Assembly: GCA_934255405.1 (NCBI GenBank)
Contig: CAKQNT010000009.1
Location: 4,056-68,055 of the forward strand
Length of the DNA: 64,000 bases
DNA from: an uncultured Alphaproteobacteria bacterium
GTDB taxonomy: Bacteria; Pseudomonadota; Alphaproteobacteria; RF32; CAG-239
Direction: 5' to 3'
A model generated the notes under the pieces. The model searched no databases. It was not told the origin of the DNA and was given only the letters and a program-made list of their open reading frames with translations. Each line of letters starts with the position of its first letter. Positions within the stretch are counted from its first letter, which is position 1. Below, piece by piece: positions 52,555 to 61,627 of this stretch. A program made the translations under genes and the position numbers.

Positions 52555-53802
52555 TTATTTGCCAAATTGAGGATTTAATTCAGCAACAATCCGGCTTAAA
52601 GGCATTAAAACCAGTCCCTTTTCCGGCAGTTGCGGCAACCACTCCTTGAGCGCTGCATAAGTTTGCGTTTTGGGGTGGCCGATGGCGATAGCATAGCCAT
52701 TGCGGCGAGCAACATTTTCTGCTTTGGCCAATTGCCCGAGGATATAGTCTTTATCATTATTATTATCTATGAAAATATGACGGTGTGCATAGGCGATTCC
52801 GCTCTCTTTGGCGGCAGTTTCAGCGGCTGATTTGGGCGAGGTTTTGGAATCCAAAAAAAACAGCCCCTGCTCTTTGAGAACAGCCATAACCGCCAACATT
52901 CTTTCTTTATCTTCTGTCAGGCGGCTGCCCATGTGATTGTTAATTCCGCGTATGCCTTGAAATTTGCCAAGCATAACCTTAAGATTATTTTGAATCTCCT
53001 CATTGCTCATTTGAGTTGTGAGCACGTCAGGCGCCGCGTCCACGGCCTTTTGCGCCTCCATCGGCACATGAATCATAACCTCTTGCCCCGCGCGACGAGA
53101 GTTTTCGACTTGCTCATTAAGCTTGCGGCCATAAGTTAAGAATGAAACAGTCAATGGTGCCTGCAACGAAGCAATATCCGCCGTACGCTTGAGACTGATA
53201 CCCATATCATCGATTACCACCGCTAAGACCGGTTTATCACCAAAGTATGGGGGTTTGTGAGCCGGAACAATATTTAATTCCGCCAGTTTTGGGTTATGCA
53301 ACGGCTTATTTTCTATCACATCTTCGGGAAGTTCTTCTTCATAAAGCTGTTCCAAAATATCGGAATTAAGTTTTTGCAACTCGGCATATTTTTCTTCGTA
53401 ATGCCGGTTCTGCGGCGACTCGACATTCAATTTCAGCAGTTCGGCGACATGTTTGGCAAAAGCGCTCCTTTCAGCCATCTCTGCCTCATACAGCTCCGGC
53501 ACAAACTGCTCCGACTTTATCACAGCAATTTGCGCATCGGCGTCATCGTATAAAAAATCTGTTGCTTGCCGATTGTCCCAGCAGGTGCTGACCGGATTGC
53601 GCCGGCAATATTCGGCAAACGAAAGTTTCGGCTCTGTCGGTTCTTCAGCAAACACAATGTCTATTCCAGCAGAATTTATATCTGTTTGAAAATCCGGCCG
53701 GCGGTCTAAATTATAGTATAAAACAGCCACTCCGACTAAGAGGCCGGCTGCAATCAACAGCCGGCGTGCATATATGGATTTTTTATCTGTGGAAACAGCC
53801 AC
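52555..53802 (-). CDS. divergent polysaccharide deacetylase (YibQ/DUF610 type)
   Basis: 415 residues from GTG 53802, 2 nt after the lysS stop. An N-terminal membrane anchor (RRLLIAAGLLVGVAVLYYNL) is followed by a poorly conserved linker to about residue 190. The Polysacc_deac_2 domain then has PVLAVVIDDMGISLKRTADI, QEVMIHVPMEAQ, GINNHMGSRLTED and FFLDSKTSP, the metal-site Asp/His pattern of this family. It probably acts in the periplasm on peptidoglycan or a polysaccharide. In other bacteria it usually follows envC and ctpA. The coupling to lysS here is unusual. Confidence 0.88.
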   Translation of the reverse strand: MAVSTDKKSIYARRLLIAAGLLVGVAVLYYNLDRRPDFQTDINSAGIDIVFAEEPTEPKLSFAEYCRRNPVSTCWDNRQATDFLYDDADAQIAVIKSEQFVPELYEAEMAERSAFAKHVAELLKLNVESPQNRHYEEKYAELQKLNSDILEQLYEEELPEDVIENKPLHNPKLAELNIVPAHKPPYFGDKPVLAVVIDDMGISLKRTADIASLQAPLTVSFLTYGRKLNEQVENSRRAGQEVMIHVPMEAQKAVDAAPDVLTTQMSNEEIQNNLKVMLGKFQGIRGINNHMGSRLTEDKERMLAVMAVLKEQGLFFLDSKTSPKSAAETAAKESGIAYAHRHIFIDNNNDKDYILGQLAKAENVARRNGYAIAIGHPKTQTYAALKEWLPQLPEKGLVLMPLSRIVAELNPQFGK

Positions 53803-53804
53803 GA

Positions 53805-55277
53805 TTAGTCTCTTTTGCGCATAATCGGGAAAGCAATAACATCGCGGATATTGTCAGCTCCGGTCAGCAAAATAGCCAAGCGGTCAATACCCATGCCCAT
53901 ACCTCCGGTTGGCGGCAAACCATTTTCCAGAGCAACAACATAGTCTTCATCCAGCATTTGCGCCTCATCATCACCGGCATCGCGCTCGGCAACCTGAGCG
54001 TCAAAACGCTCCTTTTGTTCCAGCGGATTGGACAACTCAGAATAGGCACAGCCGATTTCCATACCGCCGATGTAAGCATCAAAGTGCTCAACCAAACGCG
54101 GATTGCTGCGATGAGTTTTGGCCAAAGGAGAAACATCTCTGGGCATATCCATTACCAAAGTCGGCTGAATCAGATGGGCTTCAACCTTCTCATCAAACAC
54201 CTTCTGAACAACTTTGCCCCAGCAGGTGCACTCATCGGCATCTATGCCGGCAGACTTGGCCATAGCCTTGGCCTCTGCAACATCTTGAGCCTGCAGCAAA
54301 TCTATGCCGGCATATTCCTTGCACAAATCAATAATGGACTTGCGGGCAAAGCCTTTGGAGAGGTCAACTTCTTCTTCACCGAGTTTGATAACCTTGGTTC
54401 CCAAAACGCGCTCTGCAACATAAGGAATCATATCCGCAAACAAATCTGCCATATCATTATAGTCGGCATAAGCTTGATATGCCTCCAAACCGGTAAACTC
54501 CGGATTGTGGCTCTTATCAATCCCCTCATTGCGGAAGTTGCGACCGATTTCAAACACACGGTCAAAGCCGCCGACCACCAAACGCTTGAGGAACAATTCA
54601 GGTGCAACACGCAGGTACAAATCCATATCCAGAGCATTGTGATGAGTAATGAATGGTTTGGCATTGGCTCCGCCCATGATGGTATGGAGAATCGGAGTTT
54701 CTACCTCCAAAAAGCGATGTTCTTCAAACCAGCGGCGGATAGCCGAGGTTATCTGGCAGCGTTTTTTGAATATCTCGCGGCTGTCATCATTCATAATAAA
54801 ATCTACGTAACGCTGACGGTAGCGGGCTTCCATATCTGTCAGACCGTGGAATTTTTCCGGCAGAGGCTGCAAGGATTTGGAAATGATGTCAAAATGCTCG
54901 GCAGCGATAGAAAGCTCGCCACGCGGAGTGCGGCGAACATAACCTGAAACACCGACAATATCACCGACATCAAGAGATTTCAGACGCTCCAAATCCGCCT
55001 CAGGCAAGTGGTTTTTGTGGCAGAAGGCCTGAATCTTGCCGCTGATATCTTTAATATCAATAAACATTCCATTGTTGCGGACAGCCATGGCGCGGCCGGC
55101 GACAGTAACTCTGTCCTCGGTATCTACACCGGCTTCCAAGTCTTTGTATTTTTCTTGTAAATCTGCCGCAAACGCATCAGGACAAAAGCGGTAAGGATAC
55201 GGATTGTAGCCCTGCTCCTGCAAATTTTTCAGTTTTGTTAAACGGGATTCTCTGTGAACACTGGTCTCTATAGTCAT
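53805..55277 (-). CDS. lysS: lysyl-tRNA synthetase, class II
   Basis: 490 residues. The N-terminal OB-fold anticodon domain has VTVAGRAMAVRNNGMFIDIK. The class II core has motif 1 FIMNDDSREIFKKRCQITSA, motif 2 RVFEIGRNFRNEGIDKSHNP with EFTGLEAYQAY, and motif 3 GGMGMGIDRLAILLTG. Length and order are normal. It attaches lysine to tRNA-Lys. The next gene (deacetylase) starts 2 nt after it. Upstream (55278-55419) lies the divergent promoter region. Confidence 0.97.
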   Translation of the reverse strand: MTIETSVHRESRLTKLKNLQEQGYNPYPYRFCPDAFAADLQEKYKDLEAGVDTEDRVTVAGRAMAVRNNGMFIDIKDISGKIQAFCHKNHLPEADLERLKSLDVGDIVGVSGYVRRTPRGELSIAAEHFDIISKSLQPLPEKFHGLTDMEARYRQRYVDFIMNDDSREIFKKRCQITSAIRRWFEEHRFLEVETPILHTIMGGANAKPFITHHNALDMDLYLRVAPELFLKRLVVGGFDRVFEIGRNFRNEGIDKSHNPEFTGLEAYQAYADYNDMADLFADMIPYVAERVLGTKVIKLGEEEVDLSKGFARKSIIDLCKEYAGIDLLQAQDVAEAKAMAKSAGIDADECTCWGKVVQKVFDEKVEAHLIQPTLVMDMPRDVSPLAKTHRSNPRLVEHFDAYIGGMEIGCAYSELSNPLEQKERFDAQVAERDAGDDEAQMLDEDYVVALENGLPPTGGMGMGIDRLAILLTGADNIRDVIAFPIMRKRD

Positions 55278-55419
55278 TTTTATTTCCTAGTTTTTTTTTG
55301 TAATTTTAAACGCAATTAGTAAGACTATAAACAATGCAAATATTTTTTCAATAAAAAACGTGTTTTTTCTGGAAATGGACTCTTTTTTGCGTTATATTGC
55401 AATTAAAGAGGTGAGAAAA

Positions 55420-56433
55420 ATGACAGCAAAAGAACGTATTGAGCAAATTAAAGGCAGGGCAAAAGTGCTCGGATTAGCTTTGACTTTCGGCTTGGGAGGG
55501 AAATCCGCCGCAGCTAAAGCTATGTCTTTACCCCAAACGGATCCTAATATTGCGCCAACCGAAATAAGCATTACTCCGGAAAATGGAATCTGCAATGACG
55601 ACACTTTGGCTGCCAAACGTCGACTGATTAAAGCCGAACGAGAGTTTGCCTCTGTTGCAAAAAGCGGCAAATATAAAGGATTGCTAATTGATTATGAAAC
55701 CATGCAAGCGCAAGATATCGGACACATTTTTGAATCCAGCATGGATCCGACGGCTTATACCGGCAAATATATCGGCTGGTATCAGATGAGTTTGGCTCCG
55801 GGCGGCTTGATGCAACAGTTTGTTAAGGCCTATGGAAAAAAATACCCAAATCTGGTTGGGCTTGATGTAAAAACAACTGATTTTCGAAAAAACTATAATG
55901 CTTATGCGACCGGCGCAAATAGAGCTCAGTTTGAAAAAGATTTGTTCAACTTTAACTATGATAAAGTTTATGCCAGAATTTTTAACCAATTGGCACGCGA
56001 CATTAAAGATTTTCCGGCCATTACCAAAGATAACTGCAACGATCCGCAGTATAAAGCTTTGGCAGGGGCGATAATGTCTTGCGCAAATCAAAACCCCGCC
56101 AAAACCCCCGGCATTTTTAAAAATGCTTGGGACGCGCATATTGCACGGACTAAGTTTAACCCCAATGACGCCGTCAGCGCCCTGGAATTTTATGGTAAGG
56201 TTATTGAAACATCTTATGGCATACGGCAAAGCAAATGGGGATTAAGCAGCCGGTATAAAGAAGAGAAAAAGCTTGCGGCAAGTCTTCACGATTATAATAA
56301 CGCCAAAATACGTCTTGATAAAGCCAAATCTCTTTTGACAACCGCCGGCAAAACGGTTTTTTCTGAGAACATCGCCACCAATGGTAATAACCTTAATCTG
56401 GCCTACACGCTGATAAATCAACGCGGAAAATAA
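55420..56433 (+). CDS. unrecognised 337-aa protein
   Basis: ATG 55420 with GAGGTGAG upstream is the likely start; the frame is open to 55360. Residues 1-40 contain a basic stretch and a hydrophobic run (AKVLGLALTFGLGGKSAAAK) that could be a weak signal or anchor. The body has YKGLLIDYETMQAQDIGHIF, then YTGKYIGWYQMSLAPGGLMQ, reminiscent of lysozyme-like muramidases (Glu, GxYQM), and an LKxY-type helical C-terminus. A cell-wall hydrolase role is possible but unproven. It lies directly upstream of the lexA box on the same strand. Confidence 0.6.
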   Translation: MTAKERIEQIKGRAKVLGLALTFGLGGKSAAAKAMSLPQTDPNIAPTEISITPENGICNDDTLAAKRRLIKAEREFASVAKSGKYKGLLIDYETMQAQDIGHIFESSMDPTAYTGKYIGWYQMSLAPGGLMQQFVKAYGKKYPNLVGLDVKTTDFRKNYNAYATGANRAQFEKDLFNFNYDKVYARIFNQLARDIKDFPAITKDNCNDPQYKALAGAIMSCANQNPAKTPGIFKNAWDAHIARTKFNPNDAVSALEFYGKVIETSYGIRQSKWGLSSRYKEEKKLAASLHDYNNAKIRLDKAKSLLTTAGKTVFSENIATNGNNLNLAYTLINQRGK

Positions 56434-56455
56434 AAGCTTGACTTTGAGAGCAAAA

Positions 56456-56470
56456 GAACTAAACTAGAAC
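56456..56470 (+). promoter_or_regulatory. LexA operator (SOS box) of lexA
   Basis: GAAC (56456-56459), seven bases, GAAC (56467-56470): the exact alphaproteobacterial LexA box GAAC-N7-GAAC (reverse GTTC-N7-GTTC). It overlaps the apparent -10 (TAAACT) downstream of a TTGACT -35 at 56438-56443, as expected for autorepression. Confidence 0.85.
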
Positions 56471-56497
56471 AAATTTTATGTTTTGGCGAGGTTTTTT

Positions 56498-57154
56498 ATG
56501 CTCACGGAAAAGCAATATAAATTGTTGTTGTTTATTAATAAGGTATTGAAAGAGACCGGATGTTCGCCGTCTTTTGACGAGATGAAAAACGCGGTCGGGC
56601 TAAAGTCAAAATCAGGTATTCATGCGCTTATTGAATCTCTGGAAGAACGCAATTTTATTCGCAAACTGCCGCACAAAGCCCGCGCGCTGGAGATTCTGCG
56701 GCTGCCCAAGCTAAAGCCCAGCTCCATTGTGGCGGAAGAAAAGAAACGTGACACAGCTTTGCTCAACGCCATGGTCGATATTCCGCTTTATGGCAAAATT
56801 GCCGCAGGTACCCCGATTGAGGCAATTGCCGATGAGACCGAAAAATTTCAGGTGCCATACGACATGGTTAGAGGCGGACAGTATTATGCTCTGAAAATTG
56901 AAGGCGACTCTATGGAGGGGATTGGCATTTTGAACGGCGACACCGTCATAATCAAAAAGGCTGACACCGCCCGCAACGGAGACATTGTTGTGGCGCTGGT
57001 GGATAATTGCGAGGCAACGCTTAAGCAGATAAAAAAAGAAGGTTCAGAAGTTTTGCTGATTCCCAAGAATGATGCCTATCAGGTTCGGCGCCTGCCGGCC
57101 AATCGGGTAAAAGTACAGGGAATTTTGAGCTCATTGGTTAGAACTTATCATTAA
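56498..57154 (+). CDS. lexA: SOS repressor LexA
   Basis: 218 residues from ATG 56498 (MLTEKQYKLLLFINKVLKET), GAGG upstream. The winged-helix DNA-binding domain (SPSFDEMKNAVGLKSKSGIH) is followed by the Ala-Gly self-cleavage site in YGKIAAGTPIEA, the catalytic Ser in KIEGDSMEGIGI and the catalytic Lys in EATLKQIKKEG. On DNA damage, RecA stimulates its self-cleavage and releases the SOS genes. It represses itself through the box at 56456. Confidence 0.96.
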   Translation: MLTEKQYKLLLFINKVLKETGCSPSFDEMKNAVGLKSKSGIHALIESLEERNFIRKLPHKARALEILRLPKLKPSSIVAEEKKRDTALLNAMVDIPLYGKIAAGTPIEAIADETEKFQVPYDMVRGGQYYALKIEGDSMEGIGILNGDTVIIKKADTARNGDIVVALVDNCEATLKQIKKEGSEVLLIPKNDAYQVRRLPANRVKVQGILSSLVRTYH

Positions 57155-57218
57155 GTTGAAATCGCCTCCTCTGCCCATTACTTCAGTAGATGGGATTAAC
57201 CACATGGAGGATTAGCCA

Positions 57219-57623
57219 ATGAAAAAAATTTGTTTTACGCTGATTGTGACTTTTTTACTGTTTGCCTGCGCAACTCCGGCTAAATATGATGATAAGCTGA
57301 ACGGATTTTTAGGGCACAACGAAGCCTATCTGATTAAAAAAATGGGCAAGCCCAGCGCCACCAAAATCATCTCTGATCAGTTGACTGTCGTTTCTTATGT
57401 AAAAGCCAATAACACCTATGTGCCATCGGAATTTTATATCTATGGCGCTCAAGATAACAGCACAAACAATTTTTATAACCCTTTTCTAAATGATTATGAC
57501 TTTACGCCTTATAGCGCAGCCTTTGGCTATCAGGTGGAATATTACTGCAAAACCGTGTTTTTGCTGGAAAACGGCATAATAACCGGTTGGAAATGGAAAG
57601 GCAACGACTGCACCGCGTACTAA
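57219..57623 (+). CDS. putative lipoprotein, SmpA/BamE-like
   Basis: 134 residues. The lipoprotein signal MKKICFTLIVTFLLFACATP has its lipobox Cys at 17, and GGAGG lies before ATG 57219. The mature N-terminus FLGHNEAYLIKKMGKPSATK and LTVVSYVKANN resemble the SmpA/OmlA fold (G-x-x-x-x-x-L-x-x-x-G-x-P), followed by a Tyr/Asn-rich insert (STNNFYNPFLNDYDFTPYSA) and two C-terminal cysteines. Outer-membrane assembly is a guess; the longer insert is not typical of BamE. Confidence 0.65.
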   Translation: MKKICFTLIVTFLLFACATPAKYDDKLNGFLGHNEAYLIKKMGKPSATKIISDQLTVVSYVKANNTYVPSEFYIYGAQDNSTNNFYNPFLNDYDFTPYSAAFGYQVEYYCKTVFLLENGIITGWKWKGNDCTAY

Positions 57624-57740
57624 AAAATTTTGATACCGCTAAACCAATTGTTAACTTAAATCTGCTTCTATTTATGTAAAGAGATATTGACTCTGCGAGT
57701 CTGTTTGGCGGTATCAGGATTTTTTAGGGGAAACAAAAAA

Positions 57741-58061
57741 ATGGGGATATTGTGGGACATTCCGAACTGGATAAAAAATTCTGGTTTTTTGTTGGCCAGC
57801 ATTCTGATTTCCCTATATTTTTCGTTTTCTTTTGTCAATGGTGAGCGCGGTCTGCTGAAATATATTTATCTGCGGCAGGAAATTGACACGGCACAAAAAA
57901 TTGCGCGACAATACAATGCCCAAAAAATAGCGCTGGAAGAAAAGGTTAAGCATTTGTCAAACTCCAGCTTGGATTTGGATTTGCTGGAAGAACGGGCGCG
58001 AATTGTGTTGAATCTGGCAGGAAAAGATGAGTTTATTCTGCTTGATGAAAAAGATGACTAA
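57741..58061 (+). CDS. septum formation initiator FtsB/DivIC-like protein
   Basis: 106 residues from ATG 57741 (AGGGGA upstream). A short cytosolic N-terminus and one membrane span (GFLLASILISLYFSFSFVNG) are followed by a coiled coil (GLLKYIYLRQEIDTAQKIAR ... KIALEEKVKHLSN) and the C-terminal LDLDLLEERARIVLNLAGKDEFI, characteristic of FtsB. It links early and late division proteins with FtsL and FtsQ. In alphaproteobacteria it often lies near eno and pdhA, but neither is here. Confidence 0.85.
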   Translation: MGILWDIPNWIKNSGFLLASILISLYFSFSFVNGERGLLKYIYLRQEIDTAQKIARQYNAQKIALEEKVKHLSNSSLDLDLLEERARIVLNLAGKDEFILLDEKDD

Positions 58062-58220
58062 CTAATTTTGTGCAAAAACAAATCATTACCTCTACTTTTG
58101 GATAACTTTGTAAAAAATACTGTATTTTTTTTATTTTTTTGCTATACCTGAGATACTGGCGCAGGTAACCGGCAGATATTGCAGCTTGTTGTGCTTTGGA
58201 TTAACGTTTCAGGCTTATGA

Positions 58221-59456
58221 ATGAAGAAAAACCGCCTACTTAAACAAAAACCCTATTCTCCGCATTATACTGAGAAAAAACCTTTTTTCTCGGAAAAGGA
58301 AATTATATTCCGCAGCGCCGGCAGAGCCAAGGTGTTTACCATATCTTCAAGACTGCAGGTGGTTTTGCTGGTTTTGTTGTGCCTGATTGGCGGCTGGAGT
58401 TGGTATTCTTATCATATATATAATAAGTCTGGGCGGATTATCACTCACAAGAATCAAGAGCTGGTAGAAACTCGCGATGCCTATGTTGATTTGATGAGCG
58501 ACTTTGTGGCTATTCATAAAAACATTGATTCGGTATTGGCTTCGTTGGAGAAAAAAGGCGCAAAATCTGGGAAAGAACTGGATAAATACAAGCGTCAGGC
58601 TATGGTGGTAGAAGATAAAATTAAACAAATTACTGCCGAAAAAAAGTGGGCTGACGATAAAACCCTCAATGAAAAGGCCAGTCTGAACGAGGCTCTTTTG
58701 CAGAGAGATATTGCTATATCGGAGCGCGATGCTCTGCGGCAGCAGTTAGCAGATTTGGAGACTGCCGTAAAAGAAATTAAAGCCGCGGAGCTGGAGGTCT
58801 TTGACAGGGTTGAGGCAATTGCCAAGAAAGAGATTCAAAAAATTAAGAGCGCATTCAACGCTATAAATGCTCCGATAAAAAAGCAAGGTCTGTATTTTAA
58901 TCCGCTGGCCGGCAGCAAAAAGAAGGAATCTTCCGGAGGTCCTTATATTCCGGCGTCTGTTGCCAAAATCAGCGATTCCCGTCTAAATAACAAAATTTCG
59001 GCCATATATAAGGCCGCCGACGATTTGGAATATTATCGCGAGGTGGTAAAATATGTGCCGCTGGGTAAACCGGTATGGAGCTATTGGGTAACCTCCAAGT
59101 TTGGTTACCGCAAAGACCCGTTTAATAAAAAAAATGCCGGACATAAAGGAGTGGATTTGGCCAGCCGCACCGGCAATAAAATTCAAATAAAAGCCAAAGG
59201 ACGGGTTATTAAAGTAGAGCACTCCAACCGCGGCTACGGCAACAACGTAATCATTGACCATGGCAACGGTTTTCAGACTCGTTATGCGCACATGAATAAA
59301 ATATATGTAAAAAAAGGTGATTATTTAAAAATTGATGCTACAATAGGTGAAGTTGGCAATACCGGTCGCTCTACCGGTCCGCATCTTCATTATGAAGTCC
59401 TGTATCAGGGGCATCCGGTTGATCCGCTGCCATTTATGCAGGCCAAAATTAAATAA
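58221..59456 (+). CDS. M23 family peptidoglycan endopeptidase
   Basis: 411 residues. An N-terminal cytosolic tail and a membrane span (about 47-70, LQVVLLVLLCLIGGWSWYSY) are followed by a periplasmic coiled coil (80-210) and a C-terminal LytM domain with the zinc ligands in GHKGVDLASRTG (His, Asp), RYAHMNKI and GPHLHYEVLY (H-x-H). All catalytic residues are present, so it probably cleaves peptide cross-links. The gene for a bactofilin follows 9 bp later, the well-known shape module seen in Helicobacter, Caulobacter and others. Confidence 0.92.
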   Translation: MKKNRLLKQKPYSPHYTEKKPFFSEKEIIFRSAGRAKVFTISSRLQVVLLVLLCLIGGWSWYSYHIYNKSGRIITHKNQELVETRDAYVDLMSDFVAIHKNIDSVLASLEKKGAKSGKELDKYKRQAMVVEDKIKQITAEKKWADDKTLNEKASLNEALLQRDIAISERDALRQQLADLETAVKEIKAAELEVFDRVEAIAKKEIQKIKSAFNAINAPIKKQGLYFNPLAGSKKKESSGGPYIPASVAKISDSRLNNKISAIYKAADDLEYYREVVKYVPLGKPVWSYWVTSKFGYRKDPFNKKNAGHKGVDLASRTGNKIQIKAKGRVIKVEHSNRGYGNNVIIDHGNGFQTRYAHMNKIYVKKGDYLKIDATIGEVGNTGRSTGPHLHYEVLYQGHPVDPLPFMQAKIK

Positions 59457-59465
59457 GAGGTTAAG

Positions 59466-59924
59466 ATGAAAAAATTTAAGAGATTACTTTATTTGAAACT
59501 TGCACGCCGCCTCAGCCGCAGCACTACCGGAGCTCCGGTGCCCAGCATTATCAGTGAAAACACCCGTCTCAAAGGCGATATTATCAGTGATGGTATTGTG
59601 CACATTGATGGTCAGGTTGAAGGCGACATCAGTTGTGATGAACTGATTATTGGCATAAAAGGCGCAGTTGTCGGCTCTGTAAACGCTAACAACCTACAGC
59701 TTTATGGTATATTGAATGGCAAAGCAGTGGCGGATAATTTGTTTATTGCTAAGTCGGCAAAGCTGATTGGTGATGCCTCTCATAACACTATCGCCATTGA
59801 GCCGGGGGCCTATGTTGACGGGCATTGTATGCGCATTGGAGCCCCAATCCCCGCAGAACAAGGCAAACCCGATTTGATGCTGGTAGATAAGAGCCAAAAA
59901 AATAAGAGCTCATCGGTAGCTTAG
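59466..59924 (+). CDS. bactofilin (polymer-forming cytoskeletal protein)
   Basis: 152 residues. A polar N-terminus is followed by the DUF583 right-handed beta-helix from about residue 25: NTRLKGDIISDGIVHIDGQV, EGDISCDELIIGIKGAVVGS, VNANNLQLYGILNGKAVADN, LFIAKSAKLIGDASHNTIAI. Bactofilins form non-polar filaments below the inner membrane and recruit M23 or other cell-wall enzymes. The adjacent M23 gene is the likely partner. A terminator follows. Confidence 0.94.
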   Translation: MKKFKRLLYLKLARRLSRSTTGAPVPSIISENTRLKGDIISDGIVHIDGQVEGDISCDELIIGIKGAVVGSVNANNLQLYGILNGKAVADNLFIAKSAKLIGDASHNTIAIEPGAYVDGHCMRIGAPIPAEQGKPDLMLVDKSQKNKSSSVA

Positions 59925-59940
59925 GCGCAAACTGACAAGA

Positions 59941-59970
59941 AAAAGCCCCGTAGTTATGTGCGGGGCTTTA
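59941..59970. terminator. terminator after bactofilin
   Basis: Stem AAAGCCCCG / CGGGGCTTT, 10-nt loop, short T-run on the minus strand and TTTAATTT on the plus strand. It lies between convergent genes. Confidence 0.75.
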
Positions 59971-59993
59971 ATTTGGGCTGTTAGCACCAGATA

Positions 59994-60791
59994 TTACTCA
60001 TCGCCGTCGTCAGCAAAGTCATCATCGGCGTCATCGTCAAAATCGTCTTCAACGCCTTCTTCACTCTCCAACAACAACGGCTCATCATCAACGCCCTCAA
60101 GCTCGGATTTTTTGCGGCGGCCGCGGCGTTTTTTGGTGGGAGATTTCTTCTTCATGGCATCAATAATGTAGTTGCCGCAAATTTTATACAAGTCAACAAG
60201 GTGGTTGTTGTACATGTGGTCGGCATCTTCAATCAGCGCATAATCAATCGAAACATTGCGCTGAGTATTCAGCTTTTTAACCAGCGCAGTAACACTGGCC
60301 GGCGTAACAATCTCATCTGCTCCGCCCTGAGTGATGAGACCGGAAGTCGGACACGGAGCCAAAAACGAAAAATCTTTATCTTTTTCATTGGCCGGCGGCG
60401 ATACGGCAATGAAATTGTTGATATCGGGACGGCGCATCAAGAGCTGCAAACCAATCCAAGCACCAAAAGAATATCCGGCAATCCAGCACTGGCGTGCCTC
60501 GGGGTTGACCGACTGCAACCAGTCCAAAGCAACCGTAGCATCAGACAGCTCTCCGGGGCCGTCTTCAAAATTACCCTGAGAACGTCCGACACTGCGGAAG
60601 TTAAAGCGTAACACCGAAAAGCCCAAATTCTGAAACACGCTGAACAATGTGTATACCACCTTGTTGTTCATGGTTCCGCCATATTGCGGGTGTGGGTGCA
60701 AAATCAATGCAATCGGCGCGGCCGGATTATCGCTTTGATGGTATCTCCCCTCAAGTCGTCCGGCATGACCGTTAAATAAAACTTCTGTCAT
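59994..60791 (-). CDS. alpha/beta hydrolase with acidic C-terminal tail
   Basis: 265 residues. The fold is seen in PIALILHPHPQYGGTMNNKV, FNFRSVGRSQGNFEDG, the nucleophile elbow WIAGYSFGAWIGL (Ser), the acid in GGADEIVTP and the His in IEDADHMYNNH. This is the dienelactone-hydrolase-like short-chain group. The last 45 residues are first basic (KKKSPTKKRRGRRKK) and then almost purely acidic (EDDFDDDADDDFADDGDE), which is very unusual for this family. The tail could mediate interactions. The substrate is unknown. Confidence 0.88.
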   Translation of the reverse strand: MTEVLFNGHAGRLEGRYHQSDNPAAPIALILHPHPQYGGTMNNKVVYTLFSVFQNLGFSVLRFNFRSVGRSQGNFEDGPGELSDATVALDWLQSVNPEARQCWIAGYSFGAWIGLQLLMRRPDINNFIAVSPPANEKDKDFSFLAPCPTSGLITQGGADEIVTPASVTALVKKLNTQRNVSIDYALIEDADHMYNNHLVDLYKICGNYIIDAMKKKSPTKKRRGRRKKSELEGVDDEPLLLESEEGVEDDFDDDADDDFADDGDE

Positions 60792-60878
60792 TATCTTTTA
60801 ACCTAAATTTAGAACTTTACATATTATATAATAACAAAACTGTACAAATTATTAACATTTTCAGGAATGTAGCATAAA

Positions 60879-61544
60879 ATGGATTTAAAATTCAAGATAA
60901 TTTTACAAGACGCCGATGCGGTTATCGCCCGCGATCCGGCGACCAAAACCCGTTTGGAGGCTTTGCTTTGCAGTGCCGGACTGCAGGCAATTATCGCTTA
61001 TCGGGGTTGTCATTGGCTTTGGCGGCACAATCTGCGTCTGATTGCCAGAATCTGCTCACAAATCGTTCGGTTCTTCACCGGTGTAGAGATTCATCCCGCG
61101 GCCAAAATCGGCTCAGGATTTTTTATTGACCATGGCATGGGAGTTGTTATCGGCGAAACCGCAGAAATCGGAGACAATGTTACGCTTTATCACGGCGTGA
61201 CACTCGGCGGAGCAACGGTTTTTGATAAAAACGGCAAAATTACCGACAAACGCCATCCAACACTGGGCAATAATGTAGTGGTGGGCGCCGGAGCACAGGT
61301 TTTGGGACCAATCACTATCGGTGATGATGTAAAAATCGGCGCCAATGCTGTGGTGCTGCAAAATGTGCCAAACGGGCAAACCGTGGTCGGCGTGCCAGCT
61401 CATTCCACCAAAGATAAGCACAGCAAAGAATTTGTGGCTTATGGAGTTTGCGCTACCGATAAAGATCCTATAGAATGTCGACTGAAACTACTGGAAAATG
61501 AGATAAAACAATTGCGCAAAGCGCAAGAAATGCAGAAACACTGA
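60879..61544 (+). CDS. cysE: serine O-acetyltransferase
   Basis: 221 residues. The N-terminal helical domain (ARDPATKTRLEALLCSAGLQ) and left-handed beta-helix hexapeptide repeats (EIHPAAKIGSGFFIDHGMGV, VIGETAEIGDNVTLYHGVTL, GGATVFDKNG, then KRHPTLGNNVVVGAGAQVLG) are typical, with the catalytic Asp-His in IDHGMG. It makes O-acetylserine for cysteine synthesis. The C-terminus is a charged helix, longer than in CysE forms that end in Ile for CysK binding. It ends KH, so classic complex formation is doubtful. Confidence 0.93.
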   Translation: MDLKFKIILQDADAVIARDPATKTRLEALLCSAGLQAIIAYRGCHWLWRHNLRLIARICSQIVRFFTGVEIHPAAKIGSGFFIDHGMGVVIGETAEIGDNVTLYHGVTLGGATVFDKNGKITDKRHPTLGNNVVVGAGAQVLGPITIGDDVKIGANAVVLQNVPNGQTVVGVPAHSTKDKHSKEFVAYGVCATDKDPIECRLKLLENEIKQLRKAQEMQKH

Positions 61545-61627
61545 CATTTAACAATTTTGTAACTATTCTTATGCTATTTTTTGTAGTATTATAGAAATAT
61601 ATGGGAACTTCAGCGTGGGAGGGTGCC

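Noticed and set aside
53766..54947. 393-aa plus-strand open frame
   Set aside because: It runs antisense to lysS and the deacetylase gene and has the Ile/His/Gln-rich look of a shadow frame.
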